Assembly: GCF_042453785.1 (NCBI RefSeq)
Contig: NC_091671.1
Span: forward strand, 9,370,001 to 9,434,000
Length of the DNA stretch: 64,000 bases
Direction of reading: 5' to 3'
From: Malus domestica
Lineage: Eukaryota > Streptophyta > Magnoliopsida > Rosales > Rosaceae
The notes beneath the pieces are model-generated. The model ran no database searches. It was given only the letters and a program-made list of their open reading frames with translations, and was not told the origin of the DNA. Within the stretch, counting starts at the first letter, position 1. Each line of letters starts with the position of its first letter. Of the stretch, positions 20,142 to 30,525 are shown piece after piece. The position numbers and the translations under genes were made by a program.

Positions 20142-23100
20142 TGTGACATCCCGTCCCAGATTTTACATTTTTATAAATTTTTAAAATGTGATTTTACGAA
20201 AATGCCCTTAGAGGCGAGGGTCTTGACTTCGTTGACCAACGTATAGCGAGGTGTACGAATTAATCCTTTAGCATTTTCTTGAGGTACTCGACATTACAGA
20301 ACTATAAATCCAAGAAGTACTTTTGTTTAGTCACTATTTATATATTTTATACATTTTTATAATGAATATATTTTTGTTTATCATTTAGTGATTTTAAAAA
20401 GTTGAGGAAGAAGAGAAAGAATAAGGGGGGAACGGGAGAGAGAGCAGAAGAGAAGGGCTGCTGCCCAATCGGAGGAGAGGAAGAGAGAAGACTGACCAAC
20501 TAGAGAGAAGAGAAAGGAGGGAAATGAGGGAAGGTGAGAAAGAGGGAGAAACCGGGTTTCCCCCTTGACCCACTCGACCCGAAAAGCACACGGCCAAATT
20601 CGGCCATTTTTTAGGCGATTCAAACCTTCCCACTATCTGCAACCTACTCCATAACCTTCCCTCTTCCTTTTCCATCCAAAATTAGAAGGAATTTGGTGGT
20701 AATTTTAGGGAAAAATTGCATCGATGGGTGCGACGGTTCTTGGCCGAGATTCACCAAATTTTTAAATGATTTCATCAAATTACCACCACCAAAATACTCC
20801 CCTGAAGCTCAGGAACAAAGCCCAAACAAGTTTGGAGGCGTCGGAGTTGCTATGGAGCTGAATTGAGGACACCTAAAACTAGGGTTTCCGACGAGTTTTA
20901 GCAAAATTGGGGCTCTTTTAGGACAAATTGGACTTGGCCACATGTATAAAGTTTACTCTACTAATTGAGATCTCCATTCTTGTAAATTTTGATAATTTTT
21001 GGAAATAGTTGGATTTTCCAGCGAGTCGGGGCGGCCGATCGCCTCTTGCCGCGGCACATGCGGCGGCGCCCGGCTAGGGGGCCGTGGATGTTATTCTTAG
21101 GCTAATTAGATGCTTTGAGTTCATTTTTGGTAATTTTATGACGTAGGTTGATTGTTAGAATCTAAATTCTCTACGTTACGTTAATAGGTCATTATATGAA
21201 TTGACGATCCGACCGTTGGATCGTTACCAAACTTTAGTATGTTAGAGTGTGTAATATTTGAGGACCATAGGAACTTACAGATCGGGAATCCGATATACGG
21301 ACCTTTCCAAAATTGGAATTGTAAGTTCATAAAATAAAAGGTTAACCGCCACTTAGTTTTGGCAATTGGCGGAGATCCGACCGTTGGATCGTAATGAGAC
21401 TTAAGGATTTTCTCTAGAGGTATAATGTGGATCTTTGGAAGCAACGGATCGGAAATCCATGATGCAAATCTTCCAAATTGAATTACGTAGAGATGCGTTT
21501 TATGTAAATTGTGTATTTTATCGGAATGAATTCTGAGATGTGATTTGATAATTGGCCACAGGCGACGATGGTTCGTGATGTCTTGATATGCGTGCTAAGG
21601 AGTAGTAGGGCGGACCTCAGGTAATTGGGTCTTTTCCTTTCTATTATATACATATACATATACATATACATATATATATATGATTGATAATTCCACAAAC
21701 AGTTATAAATTGATTACTGCATATCATTACTGTGAATGCTTTGAAGTACTAATGCGAACTACGAATGGTTTGATCCCTGTTTAGGGTACGTAGGCAGTCT
21801 AACAAGACGTTAGATGCAGCCATACAATAATTGAAACAAAAACCTTGTTTGGGAATTGAGAAATGTGAAGAAAATTGGTGAAAATATGAGATTTAACCTT
21901 ATATTTTTAGTGATTAGATGTTGGTCATAAATCAATATGGAAGGAATCAAGAAATTGAAATAAGGAAACGTAAGTAATGATAGTTAATTAAACTAGTGTT
22001 TAGTTGGACTTATCCCCGATAATTAATTCTGAAAATAAATAATTCGGGAGTAAGGCGTTATAGATTGTGCATTTTACGCTACATTATATATATATATATA
22101 TGTATATATTGGAAAAATACTATGATATGGTTGAATTTTAGATTTGCATTATGGCATATCCATGTGTATATTACTTGCACATAATTATTGTGAATGCTTT
22201 GAAGTGCGAAGGTGAACGCAGAACACACAGGTGAGTTCAGGTGAGTTATGGTATTAGTTGAAATAATTAAGTTATGGCATGATCACATTTATGTTTTAGG
22301 CAACTTCGACATTGTCGTACATGTTGCCTATGAGTTGAATATGTCATATGAGATGCATTTAGAGCTCATAAAGTAGTGATCCCCCCCCCCGGTGGCCAGG
22401 GCACAGTCCTTCACGTGATTTTCACCTTCCGCACCTTACGCTCACCTTGGATCTAAGGTAGGTGCACAAGCATGTTGTACAGACCGCTATAGGTGGTTCC
22501 GACTCGTAGATGACTCGTGATTATTCGCACAGTCTTCACGTGATCGTAGCACTTGAACGTACTTATTTACACACAGTCTTGTCATACAGACCACTATAGG
22601 TGGTTCCGACTCGTGTGCAGGGATATATGATGAGCCAACATTGATTGATGAGATATGGATAAGTCGTACAAGTCACTATAGGTGATTTCGACTGATGAGC
22701 TAGCATTGATTGATGAGATATGGATAAATCATACATGTCACTATAGGTGACTCCAACTTATGAGTTAGCATTGATTGATGAGATATGGATAAGTCATACA
22801 GGTCACTATAGGTGACTCTGACTTGCGTACAAGTATGAATTATTAATCACATGATTATTGATATTGCTGATGAGATGCGGTGTTATGGTATATTTAAGGA
22901 GTTACTGTTGATATACTTTTGATTTCACATTGATACGTGGTATGATTTTTCTGGAAACTATACAGGTGTTGCAGCGAGGGGTTATAATGTTTTATATGGT
23001 TTCTATTAAAATCTTATTTCTCGGGCCACTCACCCTTGTTTTGTTTTCACCCTTCAGGTTTTATTAGCGGAGCTTTCTTATCATTGAAAATTCGTGGCGA

Positions 23101-23352
23101 TTCTTAGTATTGGAGATTCTTTCGAGCATACGATTCTTAATTCACTCTACTGTACTTACTTATGCTCTAACGTCACGTGTGAAGTGAGTTCATTCCCGTT
23201 CACCAGCGTACTCTGGTATTTAGGCACTCTTAGTGTTAAATTTATTCACATTTTTCCACATCATCACACTTTATGACTTTGTCACCTTCCAGGTGTCGGC
23301 CAACGCAGCTCGATTCGGAGTCCTAGTGGACATTTCGGGTCGGGGTGTGTCA
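20142..23352 (+). mobile_element. Solo LTR of a long-LTR gypsy-type element, TSD TATAG
   Basis: The sequence begins TGTGACATCCCGTCCC and ends GGGTCGGGGTGTGTCA. Both ends are flanked by a perfect 5-bp duplication, tatag (20137-20141 and 23353-23357). It is 3,211 bp with no protein domains and no second LTR, so it is best read as a solo LTR left by LTR-LTR recombination. Long LTRs beginning TGTGACATCC are typical of Del/Tekay chromoviruses (inference). Internally it has a GC-rich patch near 21030-21080, a TA/CA microsatellite (21643-21680) and a 67-bp tandem repeat (22640-22830). Confidence 0.85.
22640..22830 (+). repeat. About 67-bp tandem repeats inside the solo LTR
   Basis: Three units of 'gatgagatatggataagtc', 'tacaggtcactatagg' and 'tgagctagcattgattgat'. 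Related 'accgctataggtggttccg' units lie upstream from 22478. Diverged reverse versions occur in the related LTR near 53700-53900. Confidence 0.8.
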
Positions 23353-23577
23353 TATAGTCTGACACTGTTCATTTAAAAATAATTTTTTTTTCAGGGCTAT
23401 AATTCTAAATGGAGCTATACTTAACCCTTTCAGTTGGAGATGCCCTTAGGATCGAGCTTTATCTGCCTAGACTCGATTTTTATGCCCTACACGATATGGC
23501 TCGATGTAATTTAAATACTTTTGAACTTTCTTTAATATAATTAAGTACTTGTTTTTCAATACTAATATAATATAATC

Positions 23578-23746
23578 CTTTTTTTAACAAACAATATTAT
23601 CTACACTGTGGGGGAGGAGTCATGTGGATATAGCCTCACATTAGGCTATAATATGGTTCAAATTCGTCTTTGATAATAATTGAATTTAAGACCTCTCACT
23701 TACAAGTGAAGAAGAATATATCATTAGAACGTAGTACTAAGTAGCC
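23578..23746 (-). mobile_element. SINE family 1, minus-strand copy
   Basis: Reverse of the unit at 9886-10060. It starts with a T-run and 'aacaaacaatattatctac', contains 'ttcaaattcgtctttgat', and ends at 'gtagtactaagtagcc'. It is diverged, with the B-box region altered. Confidence 0.65.
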
Positions 23747-23840
23747 TAATATAATTTAATTGACTATATTAACCAAAAAAATACCTAAATTGAAATGGTA
23801 ATTAACAACTAATAAAAATAAAATGTCTTAAGTTCAACAG

Positions 23841-23972
23841 AAGAAATTTATTTCTAAAGTGGGTGAAATATTGAGATTTTTTTTTTTGAATAAACGATAT
23901 TATTCCCTTTAGTGTAGATAATATCGTTTATTAAAAATAAATTCTCAATATTCCCACTTTAGAAATAAATTT

Positions 23973-23975
<3 letters not shown>
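23841..23975. repeat. 135-bp palindrome with nested inner palindrome
   Basis: Outer arms 23841-23876 and 23943-23975 are inverted (tatttctaaagtgggtgaaa versus ttcccactttagaaata), with one 3-bp gap. Inner arms 23889-23902 and 23919-23932 (aataaacgatatta / taatatcgtttatt) also pair. The inner arm resembles the 3' end of SINE family 1. A (TG)n tract follows directly. Confidence 0.85.

Positions 23976-24002
<27 letters not shown>
23976..24002. repeat. (TG)n microsatellite
   Basis: About 13 TG units followed by a short TA run, adjoining the palindrome. Confidence 0.9.
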
Positions 24003-24012
<10 letters not shown>

Positions 24013-24136
24013 TCACGTTTCAAAATAACTCTAAACGCTAACTAAACATACATTCTTGATGACGATCAATTAGTGGCACTCAATTTTGTATCTTGATAAT
24101 AATTAATAATTATTTTAACCTAGTGGCACTCAATTT

Positions 24137-24345
24137 CGAATTCGGATCCTCGCCGGATCTTCTTTGTGAGGATTCCGAGGATCCGTCAATTGTGTTCATT
24201 CATCGTACATCGTGCGGTCAGAAATTATTTTAAATATTTTTATTTAAAATTAAACATAAACAGTATTTGACAAAAACTGACTGCACGATGTACGATGAAC
24301 GAACACGATTCACGAATGTCCAATATCCTAACCAAAAGGATCTGG
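24137..24345. mobile_element. MITE, copy 2 of the 19493-19712 family
   Basis: It begins 'gaattcggatcctcgccgg', has 'catcgtacatcgtgcggtc' near 24200 and the inverted 'actgcacgatgtacgatg' near 24280. Order and spacing are the same as in copy 1. Confidence 0.7.
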
Positions 24346-24515
24346 TAGGCTCAATTTCTACCTTGATAATGATTAATTTTTTAAGTGGCACTCCACTTTT
24401 ATTATTTTCAAAAAGAGGTTTAATGTTCAAATATGATAAATAGCAATGGTTAAATCAATCAAGAAAAGTTATAAAGATGATAACATAAACACATTATCAA
24501 TAATTTAAAATTAGA

Positions 24516-24690
24516 ATTTTTTTTAACAAACGATATTATCTACACAAAGAATGTGGGAGAGTTGGCTAAACCTCACACTGGGCTAACTATAATAATGTAG
24601 TTCAAATTCGTCTTTAGCGAAAATTGAACTTAAAACCTCTAATTTACAAGTGAAGAGGAATACCATTAGACTGTAGGAAGTTAACAATTT
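24516..24690 (-). mobile_element. SINE family 1, second minus-strand copy
   Basis: T-run, then 'aacaaacgatattatctac', 'ggctaaacctcacactggg', 'attcgtctttagcg' and 'acaagtgaagaggaatacc'. Aligns throughout with the other copies. Confidence 0.7.
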
Positions 24691-25084
24691 TATTTCTTAT
24701 CATTCATGTGCACCACTCACATTAATTCCCATTTTATTATTTGGGAAGAAAAACTTTCGCTGCTTAAGGATATATTAATGAGAAACTTCTCTTTAAAATA
24801 CCTCAGATTAATTCTCTCAATTTATTATTTGGAAAGAAAGAATTGGCTCCTTAAGGATTGATGGGACTTCTCTTTAAAATATCTTATGACCTTTCTACAG
24901 TATTTTATGCTTTTACCGAATCCGTCTATTTGTTTTTAGACAATTCGATGATTAAACTATTTTAGTTTTAATTGATTTTTTTGCAGACTTGATATTTACA
25001 TAATGATTTTTAATATACATAGTTTTGATCATCAATATGAAATTATGTAAATAGGCCACAAGGAGTTAACCTATTATTGAGTTT
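24691..25084. other. Intergenic, AT-rich
   Basis: It contains a doubled phrase ('cattttattatttgggaaga' and 'aatttattatttggaaaga' about 90 bp apart), suggesting a local duplication. No gene seen. Confidence 0.4.
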
Positions 25085-25330
25085 CATTTGATTCGTGGAG
25101 TGGCCAAAGTAGTCCCTTTCTTCCTACCATACGGCACCTGCACAACTAGGTCACCTTTTAAGTTATGGTGGCGGTTGCTAGCTGACCATTCTTCGCCTAA
25201 GTTAGAATTATATTTCAAGAAATGTACTGGGTTTTCCAGGTAGACAAACATATATGAGTCCAAAATGTTCTTGTTTTGGCCAAGAGTTCAACTCAAGGTA
25301 ATAAATCAATCCTTCATGGGCAGTACGTAC
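25085..25330. repeat. Paralogous non-coding segment, copy 2 (matches 16660-16990)
   Basis: 'ccaaagtagtccctttcttc', 'aagttatggtggcggttgc', 'tagctgaccattcttcgcc' and 'gggttttccaggtagacaa' follow the order of copy 1. It lies 5' of MT copy B, as copy 1 lies 5' of copy A. Confidence 0.6.
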
Positions 25331-26379
25331 TTGCAGAGGGGGGCGTTGGGATGTGAGAAAGGTGCAGTGGCACAGAGTTCCGAATTTTTGGGAGGCCCCA
25401 AAATTTTTTATCCTCCTTATACTACATATATGAGTATTAATTTATAATAAAAAAAAATTTAACTGAAAAAAAAAAATCATCATCATATGATTTTACAATT
25501 GATTAAATAGAGCTTATACTTAATATATTATTTTTCTATTTTTCTCTAGCAATAAAAAACTTATGTATTACTTTCTTCTACTTTTCTTAAGTAATAAAAA
25601 ACTAATGTGTGATTATTACTTTATTCCACCACAAACGTATTTTCATATCTCTCTTTTAGCTGTGCTTGATTTTTTTATAGATGAACCAAAATCATAATTT
25701 AATGGTAATTGGAGATTATTCAATTAGTAAAAGTGAGATGCTGATTTCAATTAAGTTTGAATATTGATAGTTGAACTTTGTATGAATATATTCTCTAAGA
25801 AATTATTATTTTTAAATAAGGACGGCCTTCTTATGAAATTCGCACAGGACCACCAAACTGTCAGAGACAGCCTGTGTACCAGCCCCTTTACCTGTTGAGC
25901 TCGTGTAGGCATCGACAGAGATTGATTATGAAGGAGAGGAGGGCACACCAAATGACGATGGATGGAGGTTACGACTGCAGTCGGGGATAGCGGCCATGGT
26001 AGAGGACGTGGTTTGGGAGGCAGCTACTCAAGGTGGCCGCGGTAGTGGCCATGGGAGGGGAGGATGGAGGATACAAGGAAGAAGCACCTCATGCTCAAGG
26101 TGCCCGCGGTCGTTGCCATGGGAGGGGGAAGGATATGGACGTGGCTATAGGTGGAACATCATACAAAAATGGCCAGTGTCTAGTTTAGAGCTGCAAGATG
26201 GAAGTTAATCTCTCGTTTTGTCGCGTAGATTAGGTGCGATGTTTGAATAGATGAAATTAATCATGCCCTTAATTAATCAAATATATGACTCTTGGAATGA
26301 ATTAATTATATGGTATTATCTATTGTGTTTGCCTTTTTTTTGGGTCGAATATCTCTGGTGTTTCTAAATTCCAAATCTG
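25331..26379. other. Intergenic; includes a short GC-rich internal duplication
   Basis: 25990-26170 has two related GC-rich units of about 65 bp ('ctcaaggtggccgcggtag' and 'ctcaaggtgcccgcggtcg', each followed by 'tgccatgggagggg'-like sequence). A 70-aa Gly/Arg-rich frame across it is probably a relic of a transposon or glycine-rich protein. No complete gene supported. Confidence 0.4.
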
Positions 26380-26774
26380 GTTACATCAGATAAAAAGTCA
26401 GAAGATAGGAACATGACCTAATAGTTGGTGGCTTGTAAAAATATGGATTAAAGGTCAACTCAAAGGAGCTCTCAATAGTCCATATCCACTACAATTTTAT
26501 CTTTCATTTCCAAACCCAAACACACATCAAAGTAAAACCCACAAGAAATTTAAGCTGAAGAAACACATAAATTAAGAAAGATGTAACATACAAATAATTA
26601 AGCTAGCCACAAAGCAAATCCCAAACCCTAGCTAGCTAGAGATTCATGGATTTGCAAATCTCATGGCTAATCTTATTTTACAGTAAGTTCTAAAACCCAG
26701 CTTTTACAGTCTTTTCTTATTTATAGAGACCATCACAGCTTTCTTCTTTGAGTTTAGATCGTGGCTTGCTTCGA

Positions 26775-27374
26775 TCATTTGTGGCAGCCGCATGAGCTGC
26801 AGCTGCAGTTTGAGCCACACTTGCAGTCATTCTCTGCTCCATAGCTCATCTCAGACCCCTCAGAGAACCTGCAATAATAATGATAATATAGTCAATTTCA
26901 TTTTTTTTTTAACTACAGAGTTTATTTAGAACTCCAAAAAAGTCATCCGGCACTCCTAGAATAGTAAATTCTCTATATGTTTCTACGTGATTAAAGTAGA
27001 GAATGACCTTTTTGAAATGTTAATAAGTAATTTATAGTACGCTTTAAACATATTTTCGGAATACATTTAATTAACCTTTTAATAAAACAGTCATCCTTAT
27101 AATAACTTACATCTTCACCGGTGCAACTCCAGCAATGATGGTCTCAGTGGAAGTGGTCTCGGAGTAGCTCAAGTCAGGGTACATGCCACATCTACACGTA
27201 TATACAAAAAGAAAACAATTGACATTATTAGTAAAAGGACTAATAATTAAGAATATAATTAATTCAGAATTATAGAGATTGATGATCACATATATGCTGG
27301 TTAGGGGAATAGAAGAATTACTTGCAGCCACTGCCGCACTTGCAGTCACTACCACAGCTGCAATTGCAAGACAT
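26775..27374 (-). CDS. Type 1 metallothionein, copy C, three exons
   Basis: Exons: complement 27322-27374, 27111-27191 and 26775-26868 (53, 81, 94 bp); GT-AG introns of 130 and 242 bp; 75 aa. The N-terminus [19 protein letters not shown] is identical to copy B. The linker ends [11 protein letters not shown]. The C-terminal domain has CKC, CSC and CGC and ends CHK. All 13 cysteines are present, so this is the least altered copy. The 3' flank (26380-26540) resembles the segment doubled 3' of copy B. Its role is cytosolic metal binding and buffering, as in other type 1 plant MTs. Confidence 0.93.
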
Positions 27375-27477
27375 TTTCTTCAAAAGTTGGCAAAAGGACA
27401 AGGAGAAGAGTGCTGTAGTGCTGGGAATTGAATTCACTCAAAGCCTCGGATGATTTTTCTTGTGAGGGTCTCAACTG

Positions 27478-27487
27478 CTATTTATAG
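27478..27487 (-). promoter_or_regulatory. TATA box of metallothionein copy C
   Basis: CTATAAATAG on the minus strand, about 105 bp upstream of the ATG at 27374, in the same context as in copies B and D. Confidence 0.8.
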
Positions 27488-27697
27488 TACAGGTGAAGGT
27501 TAAAATGGTTGAGATCTGCCGTACACGTGGATCATTCCAAGATGTCAATATATGCGGGATTGTTAAAGTTTACAAAGATTACTTGCCCTAGCCAACCATC
27601 CACAATTCATGTACGTTTTTTTTTTTTTTTTGTCAAATAGAGGAATATTATTAAATACGAATAGAAAAGTTTACATCAATAGCCAAAGTATTAAACA

Positions 27698-28076
27698 CAG
27701 TGGCAGATGCATTGAGGGGCAAGGAGGTCAGTTGACCCCTCAAACTTCGATGAAGGTCCATAGATACCTTGGGTGCTAACCTTTTGAACTTCGGTGAATG
27801 TCCATGAATACCTTAGGTGCTGCCCTTTTGAATATTACAGTTTGTTTCATACATGCCCTCAACTGACTTCAGGCCTACCAAGACTTGGTGAATGTCCATG
27901 GATACCTTAGGTGTTGCCCCTTGCATACATTAATAGGTGTGCAATATGTCTTTCCAAAGGACTTCAGGCCTAACAAGACTCGATGAAATGGTGATATGCA
28001 TGCTATTTTTGGTATAAAAAAAATTGCGCGCTATTCTTACTAACCCCCCTAATATCATTTCCTGGATCCGCCACTA
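27698..28076. mobile_element. Non-autonomous hAT element with 8-bp TSD attaaaca
   Basis: Ends cagtggcagatgc and (reversed) tagtggcggatccagg form terminal inverted repeats of the hAT type. attaaaca is perfectly repeated on both sides (27690-27697 and 28077-28084). 379 bp with no transposase. It lies in the 3' region of the LINE, so it is younger than the LINE. Internal phrase repeats ('gaatgtccatg.ataccttaggtg') occur three times. Confidence 0.9.
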
Positions 28077-28531
28077 ATTAAACAACCACTCTGGTTCAAA
28101 GCAATTCCACAAGTTAGAACCCCCATACGTGTGACATAATTCACCACCAAGTGCGCAGCCCCATTACAGGCTCGAGGAGTAAAGAGAAATTCCACGTAAC
28201 TCAATTGATGTTTGTTGTGATCAATGTCCCATAGCACACCTTCAAGACTAGCCTCCGACAGTAAAAGGCCATTTAACATCTACACAAGAACCTTCGAATC
28301 GGTCTCGATTTGAACCATCCCATAACCTCTTTCCGTACAAGCTACCGAAGCCCCCCTCACCGCTTCCGCTTCCTCCATCAGACTAGACTCACATAAGACA
28401 TTCCCCACACCACCGGCCCCTTGAAAAATTCCTGCAAAGTACCTAGCCTCCCGCCCAAATCCACCCCTTCCTGTGTGATTACACCAAGCTTCATCACAAT
28501 TAACCTTAATTGTTTGAAATAGAGGCTTCAC
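28055..28531 (-). pseudogene. LINE RNase H domain, frameshifted
   Basis: Two adjoining frames (28280-28531, then 28055-28279) match a plant LINE-type RNase H (RVT_3): 'VNCDEAWCNHTGRGGFG' near the start, 'EEAEAVRGASVACTERG' and 'IETDSKVLV' in the middle, and 'FTPRACNGAAHLVVNY' near the end. The frame shifts near 28280 and the end lies in the hAT junction. Confidence 0.85.
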
Positions 28532-28855
28532 CCATCTCTCATGTACCGTCCCCCCTCCCCGCCACTGCTGACCGCCTATAAGTGTGTGCTTCCCCCCCCC
28601 CCATCTCCCTCAAGTTCACTCCATTGACAATGCATAAGCTCCAAAGCTACCCGAGGCTCCACTACCGTCTTCTCAAATACCACACTATTTCTACATTTCC
28701 AAATACGCCACAAACCACACACCTCACCGCAAAAAGCTTATCCGCCTCCACCTCAACACTATATTTTTGACATAACCAATTTCCAACATTCCAAGAAATC
28801 CTCACCCTTTACCGAAACCACATCCAACTGTAATGGTGAACCTAACTAAAAAATT

Positions 28856-29218
28856 CTAGCAAAAGAGCATTTGAGAAGAGATGTACCTGTGTCTCCACAT
28901 CCTCTCCACATTGTGGACAACAAGTCTCCTACCGAACACCCCAGCGTTGTAGATTAGTACGAACCACCAATATATTTTTACAACCCCTCCAAATGAAATG
29001 CCGAAGCTTTGGAGGAACTTGCAACTGCCACACATCCAACCAAGTAGGATCCTTAATATGACCCTCACTCGATTGACCCGTCCCTTTACGTCCCAGCTCA
29101 CCATTTCTCTCCATCTCCTGAGCCACCTTATAACCCGATTTGACCGAGTACAATACACACATTTCCGTGTATAATGCCAGATAATTCGATCCAGGCACCC
29201 AAACATACTAAGCGGCAA
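28856..29218 (-). pseudogene. LINE zinc-finger (zf-RVT) region
   Basis: One frame (28929-29198) reads '...YSVKSGYKVAQEMER' and 'WLDVWQLQVPPKLRHFIWRG', the classic zf-RVT pattern. The matching Cys/His part lies in a shifted frame near 28860-28930. It is a decayed part of the LINE. Confidence 0.85.
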
Positions 29219-29302
29219 GCTTAAATAATACGGGCTTCCTCATTATTGAAACACCCTTCAACCACATCCCTCTTCCATTGATCGTCAGGAGTTACTAGCT
29301 CT

Positions 29303-29812
29303 GTGTTGATTATTGACTCAAACATGTAGTCAAAGTCCAATTCTTTGGGCTACTTTGTGGTAATGGGAGGCAAACAACATTTGTGCCTAATTTGTGCCTA
29401 ATTTGTGCCTAACTCTTTTGACTTGATGGTAGGCCTTTGGCCATTGATGTCTTTGAGAAGCCTTTCTTTGGCTATAAAAGGAGAGCAAGGTGCAGCTCAT
29501 AAGCACGGAGGAGAGACAAGAGGAGAACAAGGAAGAGAGAAAAATAGTAAGCAGCCATTCGGCATAGAGAAGAATTTTCTCAAATTGTCTTGCTTTGTAT
29601 TTTTGGTTTTCTCTTCCTATTGTAAGTGTGAGAGCTTGGGTTATTCGGGTCTTTGGGAAATTGAGTGATAAACACTATTGTATGTTCTCATTGATTATAG
29701 TGGAATACTCCGTCGTCTTCAAACTGGATGTAGGCATTGCCGAACCAGTATAAATCTTGGTGTTCTTGTTGGTGTTGTTTTTATTCTGTTCTGTCTTACT
29801 ATTCACTTACAG
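29303..29812 (+). mobile_element. Solo LTR, probably copia-like, inserted in the LINE
   Basis: About 0.5 kb starting near 'tgttgattattgactc' and ending near 'ttactattca'. It has a TATA-like box (ctataaaagg, near 29474), a GA-rich leader and a region ending 'ggatgtaggcattgccgaac' and 'tataaatcttggtgttc', all typical of copia LTR R/U5. LINE coding sequence resumes on both sides. A clean target duplication was not found, so the ends are approximate. Confidence 0.65.
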
Positions 29813-30525
29813 TCGAATGCCGCTTCCGCACAACACTCTGCAACCAACTGTGGCATCTCAGATGCCCACGAAGTAGATAGGAATGTACATGGAATTGGTA
29901 ACCATGGGTCATTCTGAATCCGTATACACCCTTCATCTCCAACCCACCATCGTATGAGAATTCTCCGACCCTGCAAAATACCCTTCCACCCCCAAGAAGT
30001 TCCCCTTCCCACCGATGCATCCAGGAAAGTAGAGAAAGGGTAATATTTTGCTTAAAGAATCTTAGCCAACATAGAGTCCGGATTACAGATAATCCACCAC
30101 CCAACCTTTGCAAGCATGGCTAAGTTAAAAGAAATAATTTCCTTAAATCCAAGACCACCGACAATATTACATTTCGTCAATTTACTCCAAACCATCCAAT
30201 GAACCCCCTTATGTGTTTTCTTACTTGCTCAATTTCCTTAGCCAACCAAATAGGTAGTTAAAAACAAGGCATAGTGTAATTAGGCAAAGCAGTGGCTACA
30301 CTTTTAAGAATGACCTCTTTCCCAGCAACCGATAGAAAACTACTCCGCCCACCCATTAATTCTCTCCTCCAGCCTATTCCATATGTCTTCAAACACCTTC
30401 TTCTTAAAACCTCCAAAATCCGCTTGGAGACCTAAGTACTTACCAAAGTTCTCCTGGTATTTAATCCCCACCACTTCTGACAACCGGTTCCTCAAAGGTT
30501 GTGGACAACTAGATGGTAACACATT
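29813..30525 (-). pseudogene. LINE RT C-terminal / connection region
   Basis: The frame at 29799-30113 continues the LINE polyprotein between RT and zf-RVT. The frame at 30340-30525 has 'GIKYQENFGKYLGLQADFGG' and 'FEDIWNRLEERINGWAE', a segment conserved in plant LINEs just after the RT catalytic domain. Confidence 0.8.

Larger units (their letters stand above)
19313..23447. mobile_element. Non-autonomous DNA element split by later insertions
   Basis: The left end 'catctctaatggagatgg' (19318) and right end 'cagttggagatgccc' (near 23430-23445) have the inverted 'ggagatg' layout typical of abundant MITE-like elements. Internally it is interrupted by a MITE (19493-19712) and by a solo LTR (20142-23352). 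Without the insertions it would be about 0.7 kb. Superfamily not determined. Confidence 0.5.

Noticed and set aside
20381-20675. Two overlapping frames of 80-93 codons on the minus strand
   Set aside because: Purine-rich low-complexity DNA inside a solo LTR; no family resemblance.
25996-26208. 70-codon Gly/Arg-rich frame
   Set aside because: Short, duplicated GC-rich units; no start or splice support for a glycine-rich RNA-binding protein.
29405-29917. Two plus-strand frames of 79-87 codons
   Set aside because: They lie within the inserted LTR and run into the antisense of the LINE.
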